DNA of 40,829 bases, from assembly GCA_014800245.1 (NCBI GenBank), contig JAAVGM010000020.1, positions 1-40,829 of the forward strand. The letters are read 5' to 3'. This document shows positions 8,793 to 15,832 of this stretch, in pieces. Source of the stretch: Bacteroidales bacterium. GTDB lineage: Bacteria > Bacteroidota > Bacteroidia > Bacteroidales > Muribaculaceae. Positions within the stretch are counted from its first letter, which is position 1. Each line of letters begins with the position of its first letter. The notes under the pieces are model-generated. The model had not been told where the DNA came from and did no database searches. It worked only from the letters and a program-made list of their open reading frames with translations. Made by a program: the position numbers and the translations under genes.

Positions 8793-10040
8793 TTAGTCTT
8801 CGAACTCAGCGCGAAGCACTTCAAGCACATGCTCCAACGTATCGTCTTCAAGGTCGGCCTGGTCGAGAAGCTCTCTCGACGCATTGAGCACAGATTTCGC
8901 TGTGCCGAGTCCGAGGTTTTTCAGCGCCTCGATCACCCATCCATCGATTTCATCGCTGAATTCATCGAGGTAGATATCCTCCTCGCCCTCTTCAATATCG
9001 CGATATACATCGATTGAATAGCCGGTGAGCTGAGTGGCCAGGCGGATGTTCATACCTCCCTTTCCGATAGCCAAAGAGACCTCATCGGGATGGAGGAACA
9101 CCTCTGCTTTCTTCTCCTCTTCATTCAGACGGATTGAAGAGATCTTCGCGGGGCTGAGCGCACGCTGGATATAGAGCGACGGATTGGATGTGAAGGGAAT
9201 CACGTCGATATTCTCATTTCTCAGCTCGCGCACGATTCCATGAATACGGCTCCCCTTGATTCCGACGCAAGCGCCTACGGGGTCGATACGGTCGTCATAG
9301 CTCTCCACTGCAATCTTGGCGCGCTCGCCGGGGATGCGGGCCACGGCGCGGATGGTGATCAGGCCGTCATGAATCTCAGGCACCTCCTGCTCGAACAGAC
9401 GGCGAAGGAATCGCTCGTCGGTGCGGCTCACAATCACCTTGGGATTGTTGTTGGGATTATCCACACGCTTCACCACTGCTTTCACCACATCTCCCTTATG
9501 GAAGAAATCGCCGGGAATCTGCTCCTCTTTGGGCATGATGAGCTCATTCTGGTCTTCATCGATGAGCAGCATCTCGCGCTTCCATATCTGATGCACTTCA
9601 GCTGCCACTACCTCTCCTTCGAGCTCCTTGAATTTGGAATAGATGGCATCTTTCTGCAGGTCGAGGATTTTCGATTGAAGAGTCTGACGCAGGGTGAGGA
9701 TTGCACGACGTCCGAATTTCTCAAAATAGATGCGGCGTGTCACATCCTCGCCTATCTCGCATTCAGGGTCGATTTCACGGGCTTCTGTGAGCCCTATCTG
9801 CATATCCTTGTTATCCACCTCTCCGTCGGGCACAACCTCAAGGTTCTGATAAATCTCACAATCCCCTTTATCGGGGTTCATGATCACGTCGAAGTTTTCG
9901 TCTGAGCCGAACATCTTGGCCAGCACATTGCGGAAACTCTCCTCAAGCACTGATATCATTGTGGTCTTGTCAATATTCTTGAGCTCTTTGAACTCCTGAA
10001 ATTGATCGACCATATTCACTGTCGCTGCTTTCTTTGCCAT
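8793..10040 (-). CDS. nusA: Transcription elongation/termination factor NusA
   Basis: A 415-residue RNA polymerase-binding factor. Residues about 1-125 form the N-terminal polymerase-binding domain. Residues about 135-200 form the S1 domain (EGEVVAAEVHQIWKREMLL). Two KH domains follow, with ARIPGERAKIAVES, GACVGIKGSRI and the second KH loop IGKGGMNIRLA. A short acidic C-terminal helix-hairpin-like tail ends the protein, without the long AR repeats of E. coli NusA, as is usual in Bacteroidetes. It lies 63 bases after rimP and upstream of infB, the conserved order of this operon. Confidence 0.97.
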   Translation of the reverse strand: MAKKAATVNMVDQFQEFKELKNIDKTTMISVLEESFRNVLAKMFGSDENFDVIMNPDKGDCEIYQNLEVVPDGEVDNKDMQIGLTEAREIDPECEIGEDVTRRIYFEKFGRRAILTLRQTLQSKILDLQKDAIYSKFKELEGEVVAAEVHQIWKREMLLIDEDQNELIMPKEEQIPGDFFHKGDVVKAVVKRVDNPNNNPKVIVSRTDERFLRRLFEQEVPEIHDGLITIRAVARIPGERAKIAVESYDDRIDPVGACVGIKGSRIHGIVRELRNENIDVIPFTSNPSLYIQRALSPAKISSIRLNEEEKKAEVFLHPDEVSLAIGKGGMNIRLATQLTGYSIDVYRDIEEGEEDIYLDEFSDEIDGWVIEALKNLGLGTAKSVLNASRELLDQADLEDDTLEHVLEVLRAEFED

Positions 10041-10103
10041 TATTTCGTTATATATGATTCAATTCTAATTTTCTTGTTTTAATTTTTCCTTGCCGAGTGT
10101 GGG

Positions 10104-10568
10104 TCAGAATACAAGCACGTATGTCACCTGCTTCACCTCATCGTAGGCATATTCCTGATCGCGGGTCTGCATCACGGGGCGCTTGGCTCCTTCGGGCTTC
10201 ACTTTTTCCGCAACCTCTATCACAAACTTCTCGGCATCGGCGCTCTTGAGAATACCTTTCTTTTTCTTGCCGGTCTTCTCCACTACCTCCACTTCATCGC
10301 CGATATGCTTCTCATATTGGCGCAACACCTTGAAGGGCGCCGTAAGTCCGCATGAACCCACCTCAAGTTCGTAATCCTCCTCATCGCGTGAGAAAGCCTC
10401 CTCTATCTTGCGTGTAAGGGCTATGCAGAAATCGATATCAACATTCTCATCGGAATCTATCTCGACTGTGATCTCATTATTTGAGCTAACCTTGAGATCC
10501 ACCAAATAATATTCGCTCCCGTCGAGCTCCTTTTCTATAAAGGATTTCATCCCTTCTTTGTCAATCAT
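10104..10568 (-). CDS. rimP: Ribosome maturation factor RimP
   Basis: A 154-residue protein needed for late assembly of the 30S subunit. It shows the usual two domains: an N-terminal alpha/beta domain (YYLVDLKVSSNNEITVEIDSD, then the helix DFCIALTRKIEEAFSR) with the LEVGSCGLTAPFK motif, and a C-terminal SH3-like beta-barrel with the GDEVEV segment. It is the first gene of the rimP-nusA-infB-folK operon. The ATG at 10568 follows an 80-90-base leader after a candidate promoter. Confidence 0.95.
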   Translation of the reverse strand: MIDKEGMKSFIEKELDGSEYYLVDLKVSSNNEITVEIDSDENVDIDFCIALTRKIEEAFSRDEEDYELEVGSCGLTAPFKVLRQYEKHIGDEVEVVEKTGKKKKGILKSADAEKFVIEVAEKVKPEGAKRPVMQTRDQEYAYDEVKQVTYVLVF

Positions 10569-10650
10569 ATCATTCTCTTTTTTATCCGATTCCCTCCCGT
10601 TCTATCAAAAAAACGCGGAGAAGACTTGCGTCCCCTCCGGAAATCTTTTG

Positions 10651-10658
10651 CAAAGATA
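10651..10658 (-). promoter_or_regulatory. Candidate -7 box for rimP-nusA-infB-folK
   Basis: On the minus strand this reads TATCTTTG, an exact match to TAnnTTTG, placed about 80 bases before the rimP start. The -33 region is A/T-rich without a clear TTTG. This is the only good match in the intergenic gap. Confidence 0.55.
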
Positions 10659-10755
10659 ATAAAAATTATCGTCTTTTCCGTATAGAATACTCTTATAATA
10701 AGGTAAAAGGTATCTTGGAATCGGTGATTTTTATAATATTTAATAATTTTTAACA

Positions 10756-11469
10756 TTAATCTACCGCTACCCTATCGGCTTCGCTGATTGCATTGGGTTC
10801 GACGGAGAGCATCAAGATGTAGCGTTCTCCCTCGGAATCATCGATCAGACGGAGCGCCACGAAATTGTCGGTGTAATCTCCGTTCACCTCGAAAAGATCT
10901 GCTGTATAGGGGTTCGCACCGAGGTCGAGGCCCAGGTCTTCAAATTCCTGAAGCATTGACTTGCTGAAATCCACCTGCTCTGCTGTGGCGCATCTCTTAT
11001 CGGAATCGGAGTAAGGGAAGAGGAAGAAGAAACCGTAATCGCTGATCGAATCGTTGTCGAGACGCACGAGAGCGGAAACATCGGGTGTCATCCCGTTATA
11101 GCTGATCAAGAACCCCTCGCTTGAATCGAGCCAGAGATTGTTCTGCTCTTCTGAGGGGGTAAGATTCATCACAGTTTCGGAAAGATCTATTGTAGCCTCT
11201 TTGCTGTTGACAGCCGGAAGCATTCCGTAAGCTTTTGTGATGAGGTCTTCGCCTGAAAGATTGATAGCCTCTTTCTCCCGAGAAGGGGCGGATTCTGATT
11301 TAACGATTGCTGATGAAGCTTCGGGAAGAAGAGAGATGATTTCAGCCGCAGTCATTTCAGAAAGGGAGGGGGTCCCTGCAGCATTCACAAATGATGCCCC
11401 GCCGATGAGAGCGATGGTAAAAACGGCTGATTTAATGGTAGAAGCGTTCATAGCATTTATTGGTTTCAT
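10756..11469 (-). CDS. Secreted protein of unknown function
   Basis: A 237-residue protein with an N-terminal signal peptide whose hydrophobic core is about residues 13-30, ending in SFVNAAG, which predicts cleavage near residue 31. The remainder is acidic with no cysteine pattern, repeats or catalytic motif I can identify. A mid-region SSEGFLISYNGMTPDVSAL and a C-terminal YTDNFVALRLID, then ERYILMLSVE, look like alternating strands. An ATG 18 bases inside the annotated start (MNASTIK) is an alternative. It lies upstream of rimP on the same strand, but the rimP promoter and a 187-base gap suggest separate transcription. I do not recognise the family. Confidence 0.7.
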   Translation of the reverse strand: MKPINAMNASTIKSAVFTIALIGGASFVNAAGTPSLSEMTAAEIISLLPEASSAIVKSESAPSREKEAINLSGEDLITKAYGMLPAVNSKEATIDLSETVMNLTPSEEQNNLWLDSSEGFLISYNGMTPDVSALVRLDNDSISDYGFFFLFPYSDSDKRCATAEQVDFSKSMLQEFEDLGLDLGANPYTADLFEVNGDYTDNFVALRLIDDSEGERYILMLSVEPNAISEADRVAVD

Positions 11470-11585
11470 ATTTCCTATGATATCATAACCACGCTTTGAC
11501 GCTCTTTGTTTAAAGCAAGAATGTTAAAAACCAAATTCATTTTAAGTTAAAATCATATCGGTCTTTAACAAAAGCCGGCATCTAC

Positions 11586-11948
11586 CTATTTCCTCACATA
11601 GTGGGGCATCTCTTCAGGGATGATCATGGAAAGTTCCACGAGTCCGCCGAGCGTGCCATCCTCGCGATGCCAGGTGGTCTGATAAATCATCTTTTTCACC
11701 CCCTCTTTCCAGATGGTATAGGCATTGGATCCCCCTTCGGCAAGCAAGCGGCGGATTATCCCTTGCGAACGTTCATTATGATAATCCAAGATGTTATGTC
11801 CGATAAGATCGGCGCCTCCGCGCTTGGCGAATGTCTGGCGCGAACGATCATTCATATAGATGATGCGGCAATCCGTATCCACCACTGTCACGGCGCAATT
11901 CATTCCGAAAGCCCATTCGGGCATCATATCTTTTTCCATATTCTGCAT
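11586..11948 (-). CDS. Single-domain PAS sensor protein
   Basis: A 120-residue protein consisting almost entirely of one PAS fold: FGMNCAVTVVDTDCRIIYMND, then DLIGHNILDYH, then a C-terminal strand pair ending VELSMIIPEEMPHYVRK. PAS domains sense small ligands, redox state or light and usually control an attached output domain. None is attached here, so it would act by protein contact (inference). Stand-alone PAS proteins with the MPH ending are common in Bacteroidales. The ATG at 11948 is preferred over the in-frame TTG at 11972. Confidence 0.8.
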   Translation of the reverse strand: MQNMEKDMMPEWAFGMNCAVTVVDTDCRIIYMNDRSRQTFAKRGGADLIGHNILDYHNERSQGIIRRLLAEGGSNAYTIWKEGVKKMIYQTTWHREDGTLGGLVELSMIIPEEMPHYVRK

Positions 11949-12068
11949 TTTGATATTTTCTTGATAAATCAATCCGATGCTAATTTACAAAAAATCCTTC
12001 AAATCTTGATAGGAAGTATATAAAAATAATGAGTATCCTCATAAATCCCCTATGAAATCTATTTGTAT

Positions 12069-12173
12069 CTCTCACAGAGGAACACAAAGACACAGAGGCT
12101 GAGATAATGTGTATCCGGGTTCATTCCTCAGAGGTTTACATGCCAAGGCATGGAGCTCTCGGAGCCGAGAGAT
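12069..12173. repeat. Divergent copy of the hairpin repeat family (copy A)
   Basis: It begins with the palindrome CTCTCACAGAG, has a CACAGAGG-like middle, then the stems CATGCC-AA-GGCATG (12139-12152) and CTCTCGG-AG-CCGAGAG (12156-12171). It aligns along its length with the copies at 13078-13251 and 13647-13822 and with the inverted copy at 13301-13402. It lies just upstream of the orphan antitoxin gene. Confidence 0.7.
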
Positions 12174-12282
12174 TGTATGTATTAATAACCTACTTGTCAC
12201 CATTGAACGTGGAATAATAAATAATGGAGTAAGAATAATGAATAAATCTGAGCCCAAAGTTTCCAAATATGTAGATTTTTAT

Positions 12283-12290
12283 TACCTTTG
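12283..12290 (+). promoter_or_regulatory. -7 box of the antitoxin promoter
   Basis: TACCTTTG matches TAnnTTTG exactly, with TTTC at about the -33 spacing (near 12260). A start of transcription a few bases downstream falls at about 12296-12300, at the start codon itself, which implies a leaderless or nearly leaderless mRNA. Confidence 0.6.
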
Positions 12291-12299
12291 CAAAATAAT

Positions 12300-12623
12300 A
12301 TGGCAAATTTGAAATATACTACTATTGAAACACTTGAAAACGAGTTATTGGGTGAAATCGGCACTCCCCGTCGAGATGCCTTTGAGGAAGCCGTCACGGA
12401 GGAAATCCACGCCTATCATATAGGTGAGGCCATAAAGGCTGCCAGAAAAGAACGAAATCTCACTCAAGACCAGTTGGCAGAACTTATGGGAGTAAAGAAA
12501 GCTCAAGTGAGTAGAATTGAAAGGGGAATGAACCCCACTCTCAATACAATTACCAGAGCTTTCCGAGCTCTTGACATGGCCGTGTCTCTTAATTGGGATA
12601 ATAAATCAATAGCTCTTACATAA
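12300..12623 (+). CDS. Orphan Xre/HigA-like antitoxin-type DNA-binding protein
   Basis: A 107-residue protein with a C-terminal helix-turn-helix of the Xre/Cro type: IGEAIKAARKERNLTQDQLA, then ELMGVKKAQVSRIERG, then LNTITRAFRALD. The N-terminal portion (TIETLENELLGEIGTPRRD) is typical of HigA-like antitoxins that pair with RelE/ParE-type toxins. No toxin frame is found either upstream (11973-12287) or downstream (12624-13000), so it appears to be an orphan regulator. The ATG at 12300 is chosen because an upstream TTG at 12288 lies inside the -7 box. The product probably represses its own promoter (inference). Confidence 0.85.
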   Translation: MANLKYTTIETLENELLGEIGTPRRDAFEEAVTEEIHAYHIGEAIKAARKERNLTQDQLAELMGVKKAQVSRIERGMNPTLNTITRAFRALDMAVSLNWDNKSIALT

Positions 12624-13077
12624 CACATTACTATTGTTCTTAGGCTCCATCCAATACGTATCTTTTGGATATCATTAATGACTATCCTCTGGACTCCCCA
12701 ATATAAATTTAGAGTAAGGCCTATGAGCAGCCATTGAGCTATCTTTCTGCGCATTTCTCCGGAAGCCTTTAGGCTTAATTGGTAGGATAATTATTATTTC
12801 TGCGCCAGTTCCTGCTCGTTCAAGCGCAGGCGGTAGCCTTAAAGATCTCCGCTTGGATTATTTTATTCCATCTATTTACTCGCAGAACTGAGAGAATAAT
12901 CTCAAAACTTTCGCCGAACTTTTTTTTAAATCAATGTCTTTTGGAGGAACTTCAAACCTCTCGGTTTGGGGAAGCTTCTCAGAACGACAATGGAATCCAA
13001 GGATTAAACTCCGCTATCATTCTGTGATAATTCCTTAAAGCGCAAGCTTTCCGTTCCCTAACCATTTTATTTTTTAA

Positions 13078-13251
13078 TTCTGCGAAAGTTCAGAGAGCTT
13101 CTTTTAATTCTGCGATTCAAAAATTTCCATGACTCGGCAACATCCTCTCACAGAGGTGCGCGGAGGCAGAGCCTTTTCTTATGCCAAATTCGGGTTCTTT
13201 CCGCAGAGGGGAGCATGCCTTGGCATGGAGATCTCAGAGCTGAGACAGGTG
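13078..13251. repeat. Hairpin repeat family, copy B (174 bp)
   Basis: Nearly identical to 13647-13822, with about six differences including a 2-base indel (GGAGGCAGAG against GGAGGCACAGAG). It contains an internal direct repeat TTTTAATTCTGCGA, the palindrome CCTCTCACAGAGG, and the stems CATGCC-TT-GGCATG and CTCAG-AG-CTGAG. No reading frame is conserved between copies. Confidence 0.85.
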
Positions 13252-13256
13252 ATTGA

Positions 13257-13491
13257 TTGACAGGAGAACAGGAGGACAGGAGTTGATTGACAAAGTGGTG
13301 TATCTCGGCTCTGTGGGCTTAATGCGGAGCATTCCTCCCTCTGTGAAAAATAACCGGAGGAATTATCTAAAGCTCTGTGACTCAGCGTTCCTCTGTGAGA
13401 GGCTCCAAAACTCTCTCAATATTCATTCTCTCCTAAGTTGTAGCTGACACATATCTGAAAATAATCTCCTGTCCTCCTGTTCTATTGTCAA
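13257..13491. repeat. GACAGGAGAACAGG inverted repeat
   Basis: The arm at 13257-13282 (GACAGGAGAACAGGAGG core) pairs with 13466-13491 with two mismatches. The same sequence family forms the hairpin after hipA at 15762-15827. The arms enclose inverted copy C. Confidence 0.75.
13301..13402. repeat. Hairpin repeat family, inverted copy C
   Basis: The reverse complement begins CCTCTCACAGAGG and continues through TCACAGAGC, CGGTTATTTTTCACAGAGG and AATGC-TCC-GCATT to ACAGAGCCGAG. This follows copies B and D step by step. The central stem differs in sequence but still pairs. Confidence 0.65.
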
Positions 13492-13646
13492 AAAAACGAT
13501 TAGAAGTGGCTATAATAATACAAGAATTAAGGCATCTTAATCCAAATATCGTAAGCCATTATCCCTGAAATCCGTTGTCGTTCTGAGAAGATTCCCAAAA
13601 CCGGCAGGTTGTGTTATTCCCTTACAAGTCGATGATTTTAAAAAAG

Positions 13647-13822
13647 TTCTGCGAAAGTTCAGAGAGCTTCTTTTAATTCTGCGATTCAAAAATTTCCATG
13701 ACTTGGCAACATCCTCTCACAGAGGTGCGCGGAGGCACAGAGCCTTTTCTTATGCTAAATTCGGGTTCTTTCCACAGAGGGGAGCATGCCTTGGCATGGA
13801 GATCTCAGAGCTGAGACAGGTG
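13647..13822. repeat. Hairpin repeat family, copy D (176 bp)
   Basis: Direct repeat of 13078-13251, lying about 70 bases before the hipBA promoter. The high identity of B and D points to recent duplication or gene conversion. Confidence 0.85.
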
Positions 13823-13865
13823 GTATTTTTCGGATCTTCAATTAAAAATTATTCATGTTCATCCC

Positions 13866-13896
13866 TTGGATTATAAAATATTTATTGCTACCTTTG
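13866..13896 (+). promoter_or_regulatory. Promoter of hipBA
   Basis: TTGG (13866-13869), 19 bases, then TACCTTTG (13889-13896) fits the Bacteroidetes -33/-7 pattern. It predicts a leader of about 60 bases before hipB. Confidence 0.65.
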
Positions 13897-13929
13897 CTTA
13901 CAAAATAACATTAAGTATAATTATTATTA

Positions 13930-13948
13930 TAGCCTGAAAATAGGCTTA
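13930..13948 (+). promoter_or_regulatory. Candidate HipB operator in the hipBA leader
   Basis: TAGCCT-GAAAAT-AGGCTTA forms an inverted repeat of 5-6 bases separated by 6, between the promoter and the start codon. HipB-type repressors bind short inverted repeats near their own promoter. The assignment to HipB is inference. Confidence 0.45.
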
Positions 13949-13963
13949 AACATAAATATAGTT

Positions 13964-14275
13964 ATGGTTATGATTGATGCATTGGCCCCGGCAGAAATAA
14001 TCAGGATTCTTGGCTCGAGATTCCGCGAACTCCGTATGCGCCGCAATATGACGCAGAAGGATGTGTCGGAATTCACTGCCATCAGCATACCTACAATCTA
14101 TAAGTTTGAGACCGGCAAACTCACGGATATGTCGCTTGCCAATCTCCTGAAATTAATGAGATCAATCGGCATCCAGCAGAATTGGGATCTTCTAATCCCC
14201 GATCTTCCGGAATCCCCCTATCTTTATACCAATAATAAGAAACGTCAACGAATACGCAAACCAAGTAAAAAATGA
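13964..14275 (+). CDS. hipB: HipB-like antitoxin, Xre family
   Basis: A 103-residue DNA-binding antitoxin that would neutralise HipA and repress the operon. The helix-turn-helix lies at about residues 14-65: LGSRFRELRMRRNMTQKDVS, then EFTAISIPTIYKFETGK, then LANLLKLMRSIG. The C-terminal tail is very basic (NNKKRQRIRKPSKK). The stop TGA overlaps the hipA start (ATGA, 4 bases), so the pair is translationally coupled. A second possible ATG lies two codons in. Confidence 0.9.
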   Translation: MVMIDALAPAEIIRILGSRFRELRMRRNMTQKDVSEFTAISIPTIYKFETGKLTDMSLANLLKLMRSIGIQQNWDLLIPDLPESPYLYTNNKKRQRIRKPSKK

Positions 14276-15756
14276 AATATCTTATAGTCAAAATATGGGG
14301 AGAGGAATTAGGGAGGTTGGCTTGGGATCAGACCAGACGTATCACGTATTTTCTTTTCAATCCAAATCTAACCGTCCGTCCGGATATAGCCCCGCTTTTA
14401 AACCCCTCCGCCACATGGAACAATGATATCCCGGTATTCGGAGATTCAAAGCGTCTCTATCAGTCTCTTCCTCCCTTTTTAGCCGACAGCCTTCCCGATT
14501 CATGGGGCAATCGCCTTTTCGACCAATGGGTGAGACAAAATAATATATCTCGCTCAAAAATCACTCCCCTCTATAAACTGATGTTCATCGGGAAAAGAGG
14601 GATGGGAGCGTTGGAATTCGAACCGGCGGCAGAGGAGCTTGCCCACCCTCATCAAGTGAACTTGGATTCCCTCTATCGTTTGGCGATAGATGTATTATCA
14701 GAAAGGGAAACTCTCTCAATAGATTCTGCCGACCAACTGACATTAAACACACTCTTAGCAGTCGGCACATCCGCAGGCGGACGACAGATGAAAGCGATTA
14801 TAGCCATCTCTCCTGCCACAGGAGAGATTCGATCCGGGCAAGTGGATAATCTTGCGGGGTTTGATTATTTTCTGATCAAGTTCGAGGATGAAATGGTCCC
14901 AACTTCGGAGGTGGAGATCTCCTGCTACGAACTCGCAGTCAAAAGCGGGATCGAGATGGAGGAGTGCCGACTGATTAATGTCGAGGGCGCCAATCATTTT
15001 CTCACAAAAAGATTCGATCGGAAGAATGGAGAGAAGATTCATGTCTCTACATTGGCTGCCATAAATCCCGATGCAAATTCTTACGAAGATCTTTTCGACA
15101 CAGCGAGAAGATTAAAGCTCTCGGAAAATGAAATCTCGGAATTATTCCGAAGGATGGTATTCAATATCCTAATCAATAACACCGACGATCATAATAAGAA
15201 TTTCTCTTTTTTGCTTGAAAAGGGAGGGGAATGGAGATTGGCTCCAGCATATGACATGACTTTTATCTTCAATAAATATGCCAATGGAGGGGAGGCAGAA
15301 CGCTGTCTATCGGTTTATGGAAAGGTTGAGGATATTTCCAAGGAGGATCTTCTCGAATTCGCAAAGGAAAATAATATCCCTAATCCGGGGAAAATTATAG
15401 ATTGCGTGGCACATGCACTAAAAACTCTTCCCGATGTGGCAGAAAAATATAAGATCCCCAATAAATGGAGGGCTATATTTATAAAAACCGTAAAACGCAA
15501 TCTTGCCAATTTTGGATATATAGAGAGTCAAAACGAAAGGAGTTTCTCCGACGGCGATAACAATCGATTTGAAAATATAAGTCTTTCTATTAATTCGAAA
15601 GGATACTATCAGGTTTCAGCAGAAATTAATGGAATGCCGAAAAGGCATTTCATAAAACCAGGAACAAATGAATATTCCAAATTGCAAGAATATGAGATAG
15701 GCAAGCTTAATGAAAACGATTTTTTCATTATAATCCGCAATATCTTTCTGCCATAA
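14272..15756 (+). CDS. hipA: HipA-like serine/threonine kinase toxin
   Basis: A 494-residue protein. In E. coli, HipA phosphorylates glutamyl-tRNA synthetase and induces growth arrest. Visible are the N-terminal subdomain (LPPFLADSLPDSWGNRL at 66-82), GKRGMGALEFEP (107-118), the glycine loop GTSAGGRQMKA (165-175), FDR (248-250), the catalytic segment NILINNTDDHNKNFSFLL (298-315) with D306 and N310, and APAYDM (324-329) with the metal-binding aspartate. Kinase residues appear intact. Residues about 425-494 form a C-terminal extension beyond the usual HipA core. It has the antitoxin HipB directly upstream and a hairpin directly after. A repeat island lies on its 5' side, suggesting horizontal acquisition. 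Confidence 0.93.
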   Translation: MKYLIVKIWGEELGRLAWDQTRRITYFLFNPNLTVRPDIAPLLNPSATWNNDIPVFGDSKRLYQSLPPFLADSLPDSWGNRLFDQWVRQNNISRSKITPLYKLMFIGKRGMGALEFEPAAEELAHPHQVNLDSLYRLAIDVLSERETLSIDSADQLTLNTLLAVGTSAGGRQMKAIIAISPATGEIRSGQVDNLAGFDYFLIKFEDEMVPTSEVEISCYELAVKSGIEMEECRLINVEGANHFLTKRFDRKNGEKIHVSTLAAINPDANSYEDLFDTARRLKLSENEISELFRRMVFNILINNTDDHNKNFSFLLEKGGEWRLAPAYDMTFIFNKYANGGEAERCLSVYGKVEDISKEDLLEFAKENNIPNPGKIIDCVAHALKTLPDVAEKYKIPNKWRAIFIKTVKRNLANFGYIESQNERSFSDGDNNRFENISLSINSKGYYQVSAEINGMPKRHFIKPGTNEYSKLQEYEIGKLNENDFFIIIRNIFLP

Positions 15757-15761
15757 TTTTT

Positions 15762-15827
15762 TGACGGGAGAAAAGGAGAACAGTAGGGATTTCAATAACT
15801 ATTCTTCATCCTACTGTTCTCCTGTCA
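15762..15827. terminator. Hairpin between convergent hipA and the PNGase F-like gene
   Basis: Arms 15774-15790 and 15808-15823 pair over 16 bases with one bulge, and outer TGAC/GTCA pairs extend the stem. The same sequence family (GGAGAACAG) forms the inverted repeat at 13257-13491. It sits between two converging genes, and T-rich sequence on each side fits a bidirectional terminator. Confidence 0.65.
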
Positions 15828-15832
15828 GAAAA

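Larger units (their letters stand above)
12963..13602. repeat. Inverted repeat pair bracketing the repeat cluster
   Basis: The arm at 12963-12993 (core AAGCTTCTCAGAACGACAA) is complementary to 13572-13602 (core TTGTCGTTCTGAGAAGATT), with about 28 of 31 positions matching. The arms enclose copy B, the GACAGG inverted repeat and the inverted copy C. Confidence 0.7.
12624..13963. other. Gene-free stretch rich in direct and inverted repeats
   Basis: These 1.34 kb between the orphan antitoxin and hipB hold no credible gene. They contain two near-identical copies of about 175 bp, one inverted copy of the same family, a separate 31-bp inverted repeat (12963-12993 with 13572-13602), a GACAGGAGAACAGG inverted repeat, and small palindromes such as AGCCTTTAGGCT near 12762-12775 and CTGCGC (12800-12805) with GCGCAG (12824-12829). 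On the minus strand 12790-12840 reads YRLRLNEQELAQK then stop, too short to call. Confidence 0.7.

Noticed and set aside
12503-12754. Minus-strand frame of 83 codons as a missing toxin
   Set aside because: It overlaps the antitoxin gene on the other strand, and the sequence has no RelE, ParE or HigB features.
12790-12840. Minus-strand peptide end YRLRLNEQELAQK as a gene remnant
   Set aside because: It is suggestive but only 14 codons before the frame becomes unclear, and a small GCGC-stem hairpin explains part of it.
13253-13447. Small plus-strand frame of 64 codons
   Set aside because: It begins inside one arm of the GACAGG inverted repeat and runs through inverted copy C. Its translation is explained by repeat sequence.
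13078-13822. CRISPR array
   Set aside because: There are only two near-identical copies, each about 175 bp and 395 bp apart, with no regular short spacers and no cas genes.
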